Shown here piece by piece: positions 10,992 to 21,770 of a stretch of DNA of 64,000 nucleotides. The stretch is from NCBI GenBank assembly GCA_017163975.1, contig JAFFSR010000220.1, positions 10,310,001 through 10,374,000 on the forward strand. The letters run 5' to 3'. The first letter of the stretch is position 1. The number at the start of each line of letters is the position of its first letter. This DNA is from Anastatus disparis. Taxonomy: Eukaryota > Arthropoda > Insecta > Hymenoptera > Eupelmidae. The position numbers and the translations under genes are program-made. Below the pieces are notes generated by a model. The model was not told where the DNA came from and did not search any database. It saw only the letters and a list, made by a program, of their open reading frames with translations.

Positions 10992-11057
10992 TTCTTATAC
11001 TTCATGACATTACAAGGTACAAAATCGATGATATAAAAACCATTGTCGTAAGTTTTA
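10992..11057 (-). pseudogene. Relic of an array exon 3, C-terminal end only
   Basis: The minus strand reads KTYDNGFYIIDFVPCNVM, clearly homologous to the DNGFYIIGFVP end of copy 2, whose own end lies about 200 bases upstream on the minus strand (11213). The following 3' flank block is repeated as well. This is a leftover of a partial tandem duplication. Confidence 0.75.
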
Positions 11058-11212
11058 ATAGTAATATTTATGCGATAAATTTTGAAAATAAATATAATAA
11101 ACATCAATTATAGTAAAAATTTATTTTATTTTATCTTTAAATATAATTGATTGCTTTTATAAAATTTTAAATTAAATAGTTTCTAATGAATGTTTAAATT
11201 ATAATAGATTTT

Positions 11213-12460
11213 TTATTCCTTCTGTTGTTCTTGATTTTCTTCTAAAGCGTTGAAGGGTACAAAGCCGATAATGTAAAAACCATTGTCGGTCTTTTTAACG
11301 CCAAATTTAACTCCTTGGTCAACAAGGGATTGAGTGATTTCACGACCGGCTTGGGAAGTACCATCAACAATGTTATGGAATAGATTATCAGCGGTGTTGA
11401 GACCTTTGTTTACGAATTTCTGAACATTGTTGAGGCCTTTTTCTACTTTCTCACCTACTTTGTTGGCTACTTTGTCTACGATTTCAGTTTTCTTGTGAAC
11501 AATGTCGACAGGGACCTGAAATCAAATAATTTTTTATATTTTAATATTGATTATCAACATTTTTTAAAATTATATCAACTATGGAACATTCTACTATTTA
11601 TGATATATTGAGATGTAAAATATCCAATAAAATTTATAAACATAATTAAGTGTTTTAATTGAAATTCAAAAAAATGAATTTGTTCACAAATAAGAAATAT
11701 ACGTAATCAAGCATAAAATAAATTTAATATTTTCTCACAGTATCTTTTTCATCCTAATTTTGTTTACGTCAAAAATATTATAAGAATATATTTCATAAAT
11801 ATATGACAATGTTCTCTATGAATATATAAAATAATGAATTATACAAATGTAAGGAAATTAATTTTAAAATTATGTAAGTTTTTTGAAAAAAATGTTATTT
11901 TTTTATATAAAATTTTATTTAAATAAAAAGAAAAAAATAACTTTTGAACAATGTACATATCAAAATTAAATTTATGAAAAAAATGTCACTCACCTTAGCA
12001 ACTTTTTTTAATCCATCGAATAAGTCATCAAACATACCTTCTGAAGGTGCAGCCTAAAAATATCAAGTATTGTTAATATGAACTTTAACTTGTGTAGTAA
12101 TTTATTAAAATGTAATTTTATTTTTTTAATAATTTCAAAAAAATGATTTTTTCACAACTTTTTTAATAAAACTTTTCATTCATAAAAAAAGAATATATTA
12201 TCATTATCACAAAAATTAATTTTTTTTTAAATCAAGAAGCGTGATTGCGTCTCGACGGCAATGTTTTACAATGGAATTCAAATCATTTAAATATTTAGTA
12301 AATGATACTTTTTATAATCATGTATTAATAAATTAAAATTTTATAAGTTAATATATTATATGAATATACTAGATGAAATTGATTATGTGAGACTTACGGT
12401 GACAACTTGAAGAAGGCAGGCAGAAGCAACCACAAGAGCGAAAAGTGCAATACGGGCCAT
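11213..12460 (-). CDS. Array copy 2: small secreted 11-mer-repeat protein (3 exons, intact)
   Basis: Exons on the minus strand are 12398-12460, 11994-12053 and 11213-11515, all phase 0, giving 141 residues. Exon 1 encodes the signal peptide MARIALFALVVASACLLQVV with a T; cleavage probably follows the start of exon 2 (TA|APSEG, inferred). Exon 2 ends FDDLFDGLKKVAK. Exon 3 has four clear 11-residue units: KKTEIVDKVAN, KVGEKVEKGLN, NVQKFVNKGLN and TADNLFHNIVD. A C-terminal module with FGVKKTDNGFYIIGFVP follows, then a Glu/Gln-rich tail ending QQKE. It is the cleanest example of the family. Function unknown. Secretion is seen directly; membrane or lipid binding through the repeats is inferred from their resemblance to apolipoprotein and synuclein periodicity. 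Confidence 0.9.
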
Positions 12461-12549
12461 GGTAATGATTATTATTTTTTCTTTTCGTTTGATATCCTAG
12501 ACAAGAACTATTCGAATATTCGAATCTGTATGTTTTACCATAGAGCTTG

Positions 12550-12698
12550 CTCGAACTTTATATAGGGATTTGAAACGAAAATTTAAATTTATTTGACGTA
12601 ATAAGCATCAATATATCATATATAAACCTTATGACAATTATTTGATTAAAATTGAATTATATTAAAACATTTATCATTATTAATATTTGCTCAGCTTT
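12550..12698 (-). promoter_or_regulatory. Promoter of array copy 2
   Basis: TATATAAA on the minus strand at 12557-12564, 97 bases before the ATG. CRE-like TGACGTAA at 12594-12601 is followed by TAAGCAT. GCTCAGCTTT lies at 12689-12698. Order and spacing match copy 1. Confidence 0.7.
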
Positions 12699-14859
12699 TT
12701 CGGCCAAAATCTTTAATTTTATTACTAAAATAAATAATAAAAATTAAATACAAGATATATAACTTCTATTCATTGATAAAAATACGTAAAAGTGTAACAA
12801 GTTGGAAAGACTTGTTGGTTTGTTTAAGATTTATGAAATTTTAAGAAATATGAAATTTGATTAATGTGAGAATTATTTTCCGCTTGATTGCAATCATAAG
12901 TAAAATAATTTAAAGTTACTATTGTTTTACTTTTTTTTTGAGAATTTTTTAACGATTCTGTTGACTGAAAACTTGCGTAAGTGTTTTGTTTAATTTTATA
13001 TTACTTGGAAATATATTGTTATATAAAGTGATAATTATTAACATTACTTATTTGATTAAAAAAATTTTTTTTTTCTAAATTCAAATATAAACAACATAAA
13101 TATTTAAATCCTCCATTTAAAAAATTATAACGAGCAGTAGATTCATCAAAAATATATTTGTTATCGCTCATGAATCTATATATTTGTTATCACCCTTTTT
13201 TCATTAAAACAAATCGCTTTGGAAATTAAGCATTTTGAACCAACTCAATTCAACCAGACTAAAAACCTTTCTTTTTCCTAAAGCAAATGAAAGATTTTAA
13301 TTGCTGTGTTTAGAGATAATAATAATATTTATTTGTTATGCTTATTAGATGAAAATTGAACCATTAATGTGATCGGGACATACAATTCATGTGCATGGGT
13401 AAATAAAAATATCCTTGAATTCTTCAAAGAAAATATAAGTTGTGCAGTTGGTGAACATACAATTTAAGTGGAAGAAATTTGCATTCTTTAGTTGATACTA
13501 AAGATTTTGTATCACAGTGTAGTTACTTAAAATTTCATGTAAATTGTTAATTTGTACTTGATTTATACAATTGTAGGATTACAATAATGTATGTATATAT
13601 TTTAAATCTAACTTTATAATTAATATACTAAAATGCTTTATTAAAAAATTAGCGATTGAAACGTTAAATTCCCAGAAAGTCTTTGATATTAAATTATTTT
13701 TCAATTTCCTTACACGTGTAAGAAGCTGGATTACATTTTCCTCGTGTTGCAAAATCTGAAGATTAAAATATAATAATTGTACATACTATTTAAATAGCGA
13801 TAAAATACTTCTAGGCTTGTTAACGTTACCGAAAAAATTTAGTTTGTGACTCATGTACATATTATCATAGATTTATTAGCTTTATTAAATTCTAATAGAA
13901 ACGTATAGCAATATATTGAAGAAAGAAACTGATTGTTTACATTATTAATCAAAAGTAAATTCAAATATGTAAAAACTTTTAGAATCTATTATAAAACTTT
14001 TTAAATATTGAAAAGTATATTAGTATAGTCTTTTGATTATTTAGGTCGAAAATTAAGCATATTTTAAATAAAAAAATTATTTTCCAGAACGTGCTAAATT
14101 TTTTTTCTTCAAGGTATAAAATGTAAAAAAAGAGCAGTACTGAATCCGCGCGCGGTGAGCTTAGATCATAAAAACGACCGCGTTCTATTATACATTGATA
14201 TCGAGGTGCGAAAAATTCGGTTTGTTTTTATAAAATCTCTATAATTTGTATATGATTTTTATACACGTTAATTCAAAGTTTTCTTTCGTATGAATTTTAA
14301 TTCAATGCATTTTGTTCAAGAAGATTATCTCAACTTGAAGATAATCTCGCGTTAAACAAGTTTTTACTTTAGCACACTAAGAAGAATAATATTAAAAATA
14401 ATATTATACGCACAACCGCGCGGGGAGGACTTTATGCGCTATATTACAGATATCGCTCTAAATCAGTCATCTGTCATCGAATGAAAAATTCTAAAACTTT
14501 TCAAAAAAAGTTTCTTACATAAACAAATGCCAAGCTGGAAGTTCTTTGATTCTTAAATTTCTCTCAATACTTTTTGTCACTGAAGTTAATATAGTTCAAT
14601 AAGTGCTAATAATAAGACTTTTCTTATAAAATTTTTTACATATTTTGCTCTTTATCACTGTAAAATTAAATTGTTATACATAAATTATTAATTTTATCAC
14701 TTTTTATAAGCTTATTAGTATCGCTAGAGTATTATTCGTATTTGTGCTAAATTTCGAAACGATTCAAACATATTTGGCTAAAATAGAACGATTTATGTTT
14801 TAAATATTTATTAAAAATCACTTTTTAAAAAGTTAATTTTTTTCTTTAAAATTATGCTG
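12699..14859. other. Spacer between copy 2 and the segmental duplications
   Basis: AT-rich with no supported gene. It contains AAAAGTGTAACAAGTTGGAA near 12787 (shared 5' flank with other copies) and a GATAAAATACTTC block near 13800 shared with other spacers. Two small GC-rich patches (14145-14160 and 14410-14430) carry no recognisable feature. Confidence 0.4.
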
Positions 14860-15907
14860 CCGATATTTCTTAAAAATCAATTTTTCAACTTTTCATGTTA
14901 AGCTGCTTGAGACCAGCTTGGACAATACTTTTTCAATTGTCGTTTAGTTAATAGTCGTGGCCTTAACTTTTTAAGAATCACCCGACACTGCAAGGCATGA
15001 CAATTATTTTTTTTTACTTTTTTTAACATTAAAATATAAAAAAAAAAGAAATTATAGCAAACGTCAGTATTACTACGAATATTTTTGTTATTGTGTACGT
15101 GATCCAAGCCCAACTAAGCTCATCTTACTTTTCTTCCCTATTCACTCAGAAAAAATACAGGAAAAATTAAGAAAAATGGTGAGAATAAGAAATGAGACGG
15201 GACGAACAAAGTAGTAATCACTTTGTAATTATATCTGCTTTCTTTAACCTTTTTTTTATTTGTGGAAAAACTCGCGCTTTTGATGTTTTATTGATTTTGT
15301 TTGAAAAAATTAATTGTTTTGCTTTTATTCCTTTAACTTCTCGATTCATATAAGATACGATATCGTTTCTACATCTGAATCAGCAAAACATAAAAAAAAA
15401 TGAGTAATCAAATTACTAAAGTAATAATAACTTCAAATGAAAAAATTATTGAACGCGCGCGTTTGAAATAGAAATGAACACAATGGAAATCAGAAAAAAC
15501 AACTACATCATGCTTCAAAATAGGAAAAGTATATTAAATATAAATTAATTTAAGAGAGTGTCTTTCTTTGTCACCTTATAAGGGCCACGTGTGTGAAAAA
15601 ATAATAATCCAAAAATGGAAGCTATATAATATGCAGCTACAAAATTTGTACTTCAGGAAGGGGGAGCAGCTAGTGGTAGAGGGTTTATTGTCTATACGAC
15701 ATGTTAGTAGTTTGATTTCACTCACAGATGGTTGTTCACTTTTGTTTATGGATAAATTATATTTTTCCAAATAAATAAAATATAGAAAAAATAATAAATA
15801 AATAAATCATAATTAAAAAGTTTATATAAAAATTTAATAAAGCCACAAATTTTAAAATATACCAGTAAAAAATTACCGCCGTAAAATATATTTAAAAAAT
15901 AACTAAA
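14860..15907. other. Leader and mid block of unit 1, no gene
   Basis: The leader at 14860-15020 (GAGACCAGCTTGG, then CGACACTGCAAGGCATGACA) recurs at 25640-25770 and 31230-31380. The mid block at 15580-15780 recurs at 26060-26265 and, split by an insertion, at 31690-32250. Short frames here are not conserved between the copies, which argues against coding. Confidence 0.6.
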
Positions 15908-17440
15908 ATGAATTATTGTAATATTTTTAAAATTTTGTGCATAATTTTAATTTTACCTAATGGTAATTATGCTGTTATAAACAAATTAACAAAGCATGTA
16001 GCACATTATACGAAAGAAGTCTTAAGAGCACATCGCATAACATTGCTCATGGTGTCTTCAGAGTCGCCTAATTTTCATATCTTTGATCCAATTATACAAC
16101 GATTTTCGAGCCAATTCTTAACTTTTAAGCTAGACTTAAAGCCGTTAGAAGATTACAAAAATAATCATGAAATTGTATCGAGTGCATCGATATTAAGAAG
16201 AATATCAGAAGGCATGATGCCCCAAATAATGTTTGTTGATTTTGTTGGAAGTGATAGCAAATCCGTATTGTATTTGATGATCGATTATTTTAATTTATTG
16301 TCTAAGGTATTACCCAACGCTCCGCAATATCACTATCTTATATTCGTCACTGGACAGAATATAAGTAAAAATTTTAAAGATTTCTTCGAAAGAATTTGGT
16401 TGGACCAATTTCCATTTGTTACTCTAATAGAGATAGTCACAATAGATATGAAAAACTGCCACAAAACACTTTTATCACCGTCTATGAATAAATTGAACAA
16501 AATTTTTATGCATCAATATGATACGCGCAAGGAAGTGTACAAAAAAAAAAATTTCTAAAACCATTCCATTATTTAACTAAAAACCTTCATGGCGATAGAT
16601 TAAAGATATATTATGTTTCCGAGAGACCTCCGCTTCTTAAACTTAATTCCAAACACAATGGTAATTAGGATACAAGCTCTGGTCATGCCAGTGTATTAGC
16701 AAAATATATATCAAAATCTACAAATTTTATTGTCAAGTTTCATCTGAATTACATGGATTTTAATCTTCAATTATGGCATAAGAATTTACATCCTTTATGG
16801 GATGCATCGCCTAATGAAAAAATAGATTTTTATATCCTTAATATATTTGCAAATGTTTTTAAATGTATTAGATATATTATTCGTAAAAGTAATAAAATAA
16901 AAAAAAGAATAAAGATTTGGCAATTTACAATTTAATATAGTACTAGTTACTTAATAAACAATTAGATCTACGAATACACAACAGTAATAAAATGTATTGA
17001 CGAATATTTAGAAGATATGGAGTAACTATAATTATAATAATCATTGCACAGTTTTTATGTATTTTCTTAGAGGAATCACATCAGATTTTACTGATTCTAA
17101 AGTATACACTAGAAACTATTTCTTGGATGGAAGTGTGGATAAATACTTTTCAAACCAGGTAATGATAGAATAAGATTTAATTAACTTACATGTTAATATC
17201 ATGAAATAACTTTTTTTAAATTTATGAATGAACTTGCAGATTGGATTTTTATGTGCATAGATTTAAATGTTGAATGAAACAAATCATTCTTTATGAATTT
17301 AATAATGAACGAAAAAGATATTATCAAAAGGATTTGCATGGATTCGAGGAAGATGAGTTTCAGAGAAAATGTGTTCTTCTCCCTTTAATTTTGCCAATTG
17401 ATTATTATAACAAAAATTATAAATAACGATATTATATCAT
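15908..17440 (+). pseudogene. Ionotropic-receptor-like pseudogene, unit 1
   Basis: An open frame of 216 codons starts MNYCNIFKILCIILILPNGN, a signal-like segment. It breaks in an A-run near 16545-16553; after a one-base shift it continues LKPFHYLTKNLHGDRLKIYY with VSERPP, meets a TAG at 16666-16668, then GHASVLAKYISKSTNF and PLWDASPNEKIDFY. The layout recalls divergent insect ionotropic receptors: a Phe-containing linker, an NLxGxxL-x-PP start of the ligand domain, then a (V/I)L-x-IA-x-x-NF helix. Further segments follow around 17040-17155 (ending before GTAATG) and 17290-17425 (KRYYQKDLHGFEEDEFQRK, ending at a stop). The channel pore region was not identified. The receptor assignment rests on motif memory only; the breaks make it a pseudogene. 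Confidence 0.45.
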
Positions 17441-18340
17441 TTTTATTGACTCTAAATTAATTATATTATGTATGCTCATAGCTAATCTTTCTAATATTGC
17501 ACAATTAAATATTATTATGTGTGGTTTTACAAATGAAAAATAAAACAACAATTTCAAATATTAAAAAGTTTATGTTAATCCACATATATTTTTGTTTTTC
17601 CTATATTATACTTTTTAATTTAATATCATTATATTTACGTCAATGATGCTTTTATTGATCCAAGCAAGAGTATTTTTTTTTAATATTGGTGATAGAAAAG
17701 TTTTGAAACATGCAAAAAAAAAAAGAAAATTAAAAATTTCAATTTATTTTTTTTTAAAATTTTACAGGTTTCATTGCGTTTGCATAATTTAACACATTTT
17801 TAGTACAGTAGAATTTCACCAAAATTATCAATATTTTTCATTAAATATTCAATATTATACTCAATTCTATTTATGGACTGAACAGTTTAAACGTTAGTTT
17901 CTAGTGTAATAAATGAATTGCAATAAGAGTTAAATAGATTAATAAGATTATCCAAACTGAACTTTTGTAATATTATTGATTTTAATAGTGGCAATTAAAA
18001 TATACTTTAGAGCCGGTCTGTGGCTCAGTCAGTATAATTTCAAATAGATTTAATTGATACGAAAATCTCAAATTTTCAGATAATAAGAGATTTTTATATA
18101 AATACTAAAATATTTTATATTGTTATAATCATCTGAAAAAATATACTTTGATAGTAAATAAAAAAAAAAAAAAAACGTCATCTGAATAAACTTTGAAAAT
18201 AAATATATCGAGCATAAATAATTGTTAAGATTAATTTTTATTTGATTAAAAAATACAGTTTATTGTTTCTACATTATAAAATTAAACAATTTTTTTTATG
18301 TGTAAAAATTATAATAAATTTTATTATTTTTTTTTTTAAA

Positions 18341-18471
18341 TTATTGTAGATCATATAAAGCGATATCTGGTACAGAGCCCATGGTATAATAACCATTAGG
18401 TGTTTTTTTAATATCAAATCCCACTCTCTGGTTTATAAAGTTCTGAGTAGCGTCGAGCTGTTTTCAAATTT
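18341..18471 (-). pseudogene. Out-of-frame C-terminal remnant of copy 3
   Basis: Downstream of the premature stop the old 3' coding sequence is still readable in shifted frames: FINQRVGFDIKKTPNGYY, then a stop at 18341-18343. It also lacks two bases (GCTCGACGC where copies 4 and 5 have GCTCGTGAC), showing further decay. Confidence 0.7.
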
Positions 18472-20702
18472 TCAATGGCAGTATGGAATAGAATTTTCAA
18501 GATTGTGAAGACCTTTTTTCACAATTTTCTGAGCAGTATTGATTCCTTTTTCTACCTTGTCACCTACTTTGGTAACTACTTTATCAGCGATTTCAACTTT
18601 CTTCTGAGCAATGTCAATGGGAATCTAAAATGGAATATTATTTATACTTTAGATATTAGTTATGAACATATTTAAGAATCGTTAGTCAAGGGGACATAAA
18701 ATACTGGAATCTCATAGTTTTTAAACTCTGAATTCTGAATCCAAAAGTTTTAGAAATATCTTTCTGTATATCCTTTTATTTGATCTAAAAAAAAACATAA
18801 TTTAGATAATTCAAAAATTTTTTTTTAATATAAAAGAATTTGGAAAACTGTACTGTCTATAGAGAACATTTTACGATTTGTTAAACATTAGGAAGAGTTC
18901 ACATATCTCTGTACTTTTCGAATTGAAAAAAATATTTTGGCAAACTTAATATTTTTACCAGAAAATAAAGAGAAAGCCGCATCTTGTATTATAAAAAGCA
19001 ACCTTTTTTTTAATGAGAAAGAATCAATTTTATCGCTTTGTTTTCAGGAAAACCTTAAAAAACAAAATTGTTTAGCCAAACCTGTGTGTTTTAAGTTTTT
19101 CAAGATATTCTTGAAAACAAAGCTATAAAATCAAATTTCTCATATCAAAGAAAATATTTTTTTTGTGATACAAGATGCGACTTTCTCTTTATTTTTTTTT
19201 AAATTATTATTTTTTGTAAAAATATCAATTCTTTGATTAGAAAAAGACAGAAATATTCTACTTGCTCTAAAGACTTGAATCATGTAATGAAGATTATAAG
19301 GATACTTAGAATTGATGGTTGAAACTTTATAAATTAATTTGTTAAAAAATAAATAATAATTTGAATAATCAAGCATTTGGGTTAAAAATTGTTCAAAAAA
19401 GATTTCATATATATATCATACTATTTCTTTGAAGAGTTTAAAATAAAAATCAATGATTTAAATAATAATAGGAATAATTTGATAATCATTAAAGTTTTTT
19501 TAAGAAATTTTATACTTTTCGATAAATAATATTATTTCAGATTTGTAAGAAATAAAAAGCCTCATAAAATAATATATTGTGTATAAGTATAAAAGTTAAG
19601 TTTATAAATGAAAAATCACCCACCTGCGCAACATCTGTTAATTCTTCAATTAAGTCTTTTTTCAAAATTTTCTGAGCAGTATTGATACCTTTTTCTACGT
19701 TGTTACCTACTTTAGTTATTACTTTATCAGCGATTTCAACTTTTTTCTGAGCGATGTCAATGGGAATCTAAAATGGAATATTATTTATGCTTTAGGTATT
19801 AGTTATGAACATTTTGAAAAATCGGTTAGTTACGGGGATATAAAATACCACAATTTCATAGTTTTTCAAACTCTTAATTCTAAATCCAAAAGTTTTAAAA
19901 ATATTTCTCTGTAATATCATTCAAAAATTTTTTAAATAAACATAAAAGAATTCGGAAAACTGTAATGTCGATAAAAAACATTTTACAATTTGTGAAACAC
20001 CAAGACGTAAATATGTAATCAAGCTTATAAAGATAATTAAAATTGATGGTTTTAGTTGAAACGTCATAAAATAATTAGTTAAGAAAAAAAATAAGTTAAA
20101 TAATCAAACATAAGAGTTTAAAATAAAAATTAATGATTTAAATAAAGATGGGAATAATTTGATAATCATTTAAGTTTTTTTAAGAAATTTTATGCTTCTC
20201 GATAAATAATATTTTTTCAGATTTATAAGAATAAAAGAAATCTCATAAAATAGTATATTGTGTATGAATATAAAAGTTAAGTTTATAAATAAAAAATCAC
20301 TCACCTGCGCAACATCTGTTAATTCTTCAATTAAGTCATGAAGCACTTCCTTTCTAGGTGCAGCCTAAAGAAAATCAAATATTAAAATACGAATCTAAAG
20401 TTATAGTTATAATTTTATACTTGTACTCTCTACGTATATAGAACAAAATTTTAAGAAAATTATGATTTATAAAAAAGAAACATATTAAAGTTTATTCAAT
20501 ATTTCTATGTATTTAATAAAATTTAGACACAATATTTTGAGTTCACAATATTACTATCACAAAATTATAAATTTAACTCAGTTTTGTCAAATAAATATTA
20601 TTTAGTTATAACAAGAAATAAATAAATAAAAAATATCAATATTATAAATACCATGACTGCAGCACATCCAACAAGTAAAAGAAGAATAATTTTGGCAACC
20701 AT
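18472..20702 (-). CDS. Array copy 3: variant with fused internal exon and truncated end (4 exons)
   Basis: Minus-strand exons are 20652-20702, 20305-20364, 19624-19767 and 18472-18624, all phase 0, giving 135 residues if spliced as predicted. Exon 1 is the alternative signal exon MVAKIILLLLVGCAAVM (donor GTATTT). Exon 2 is AAPRKEVLHDLIEELTDVAQ. The third exon is a fusion: 37 codons of exon 3 (IPIDIAQKKVEIADK to ILKK) joined in frame to the last 11 codons of exon 2 (DLIEELTDVAQ), with donor GTGGGT. The last exon repeats IPIDIAQKKVEIADK and stops after ENSIPYCH because of a one-base insertion shared with copies 4 and 5. The product would hold two helix blocks and no C-terminal module. It could be a functional variant or a decaying pseudogene; open frames through all four exons favour some function, weakly. 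Confidence 0.55.
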
Positions 20703-21205
20703 TTTAACAGTAATGATCAGTTATCTTTTTACTAAAGAAAATACTACAACGAATTTTTTCTGAAACTAAATTTTATTCCATCCATCCTCTTATTTATATG
20801 ATGAAAAAATCAGTTTAATCTAATGTCCTAGTTCGTTATCATATTTGTATTATTATAATCTCAAAAGTTTAAATTTTTGAGCTTAATATCGTGAAGTTTT
20901 TCGAAATTTGAAATAATTATTCTTCTAAAAGATTAAAGCGTTACATTCAAGAATCAGTGTATTTTTATGATAAGGGTTATGTTTCATAACATCTTACTGT
21001 TAGGATTGATTTACAAAGTTATGCATTCAAAAGTTTAATGACACTTATTCTAACTATTTTTTAGTAACAATTAAGAAGGAATTTTGAAATTTTCTTTCTT
21101 CATCATTCTTATATCACTGTGTGCCCTAAATCCGCACTATAGCGATAGCGCTTCTCTTGACCCCATGTGACACTTAATTCAACACTACGAAACCGAATTC
21201 ATAAA
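20703..21205. promoter_or_regulatory. Promoter and upstream flank of copy 3 (alternative first exon)
   Basis: A TATA-like ATATAAATA (minus strand, 20791-20799) lies 89 bases before the ATG, exactly as at copies 4 and 5. The MAR-type first exon and its CRE-like promoter, present in copy 6 farther upstream, are absent here. The flank continues to the unit junction at about 21205. Confidence 0.5.
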
Positions 21206-21213
21206 TGTCAATC

Positions 21214-21770
21214 AGATATATGCAAATGTTTTTAAACGCGTTAGATATAATATTCGTAAAAGTAATAGAATGGAAAAGAATAAACAATTGTGAATCTACA
21301 ATGTACTATGAAACAATCAAAACTATGAACAAACGAATAATTAAATGTGTTGACAAATATTTAGAGAATATGCAACAACTATAATTATAGCAGATTTTAT
21401 GTATTTTCTTGGACGAATCAAATAAGTTTTAATTGATTCTAAAGTTTACACTAAATACTATTTCTTTTCTAAGATAGATATGTGGATGAATAATTTTTAA
21501 ACCAGGTAAAGATAAAATGAAATTTAAGTAACTTAAATTTGAAATTCATGGAATAACTTATTTTTAAATTAATAAATTTACAGGCGAGATTTTTTAGAAG
21601 AACAAATATTGATATTGAACGGAAAAAAGCATTTTTTATGAGTTTAAAATTGAAAAAAAAGATATCATCAAAAGGATTTGCATAATTTAGAGCAAGATGA
21701 GTTTCGGAGAAAAAGTGTTGTTCTTCCTTTAATTTTGCCAATCAATTATTATAACAAAAATTATAAATAA
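21214..21770 (+). pseudogene. Receptor-like pseudogene, 3' part only, unit 2
   Basis: Corresponds to 16843-17440 of unit 1. The last exon is readable as KRYHQKDLHNLEQDEFRRK, then VLPLILPINYYNKNYK and a stop. The similarity of this end to unit 1 in the same frame suggests that this exon was once coding. The N-terminal portion is absent. Confidence 0.5.

Larger units (their letters stand above)
14860..21205. repeat. Segmental duplication unit 1
   Basis: Ordered blocks are a leader (AAAATCAATTTTTCAACTTT, then GAGACCAGCTTGGACAAT), a mid block with TAGAGGGTTTATTGTCT, a plus-strand receptor-like pseudogene, and a minus-strand array gene (copy 3). The same order is seen in units 3 and 4. Relative to unit 2, about 1.1 kb is missing near 18010-18035, and the right junction with unit 2 at about 21205 is abrupt. 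Confidence 0.8.

Noticed and set aside
15568..15774. Overlapping frames on both strands in the mid block
   Set aside because: The frames are broken in the paralogous blocks of units 3 and 4, so the conservation is by DNA duplication and not by coding.
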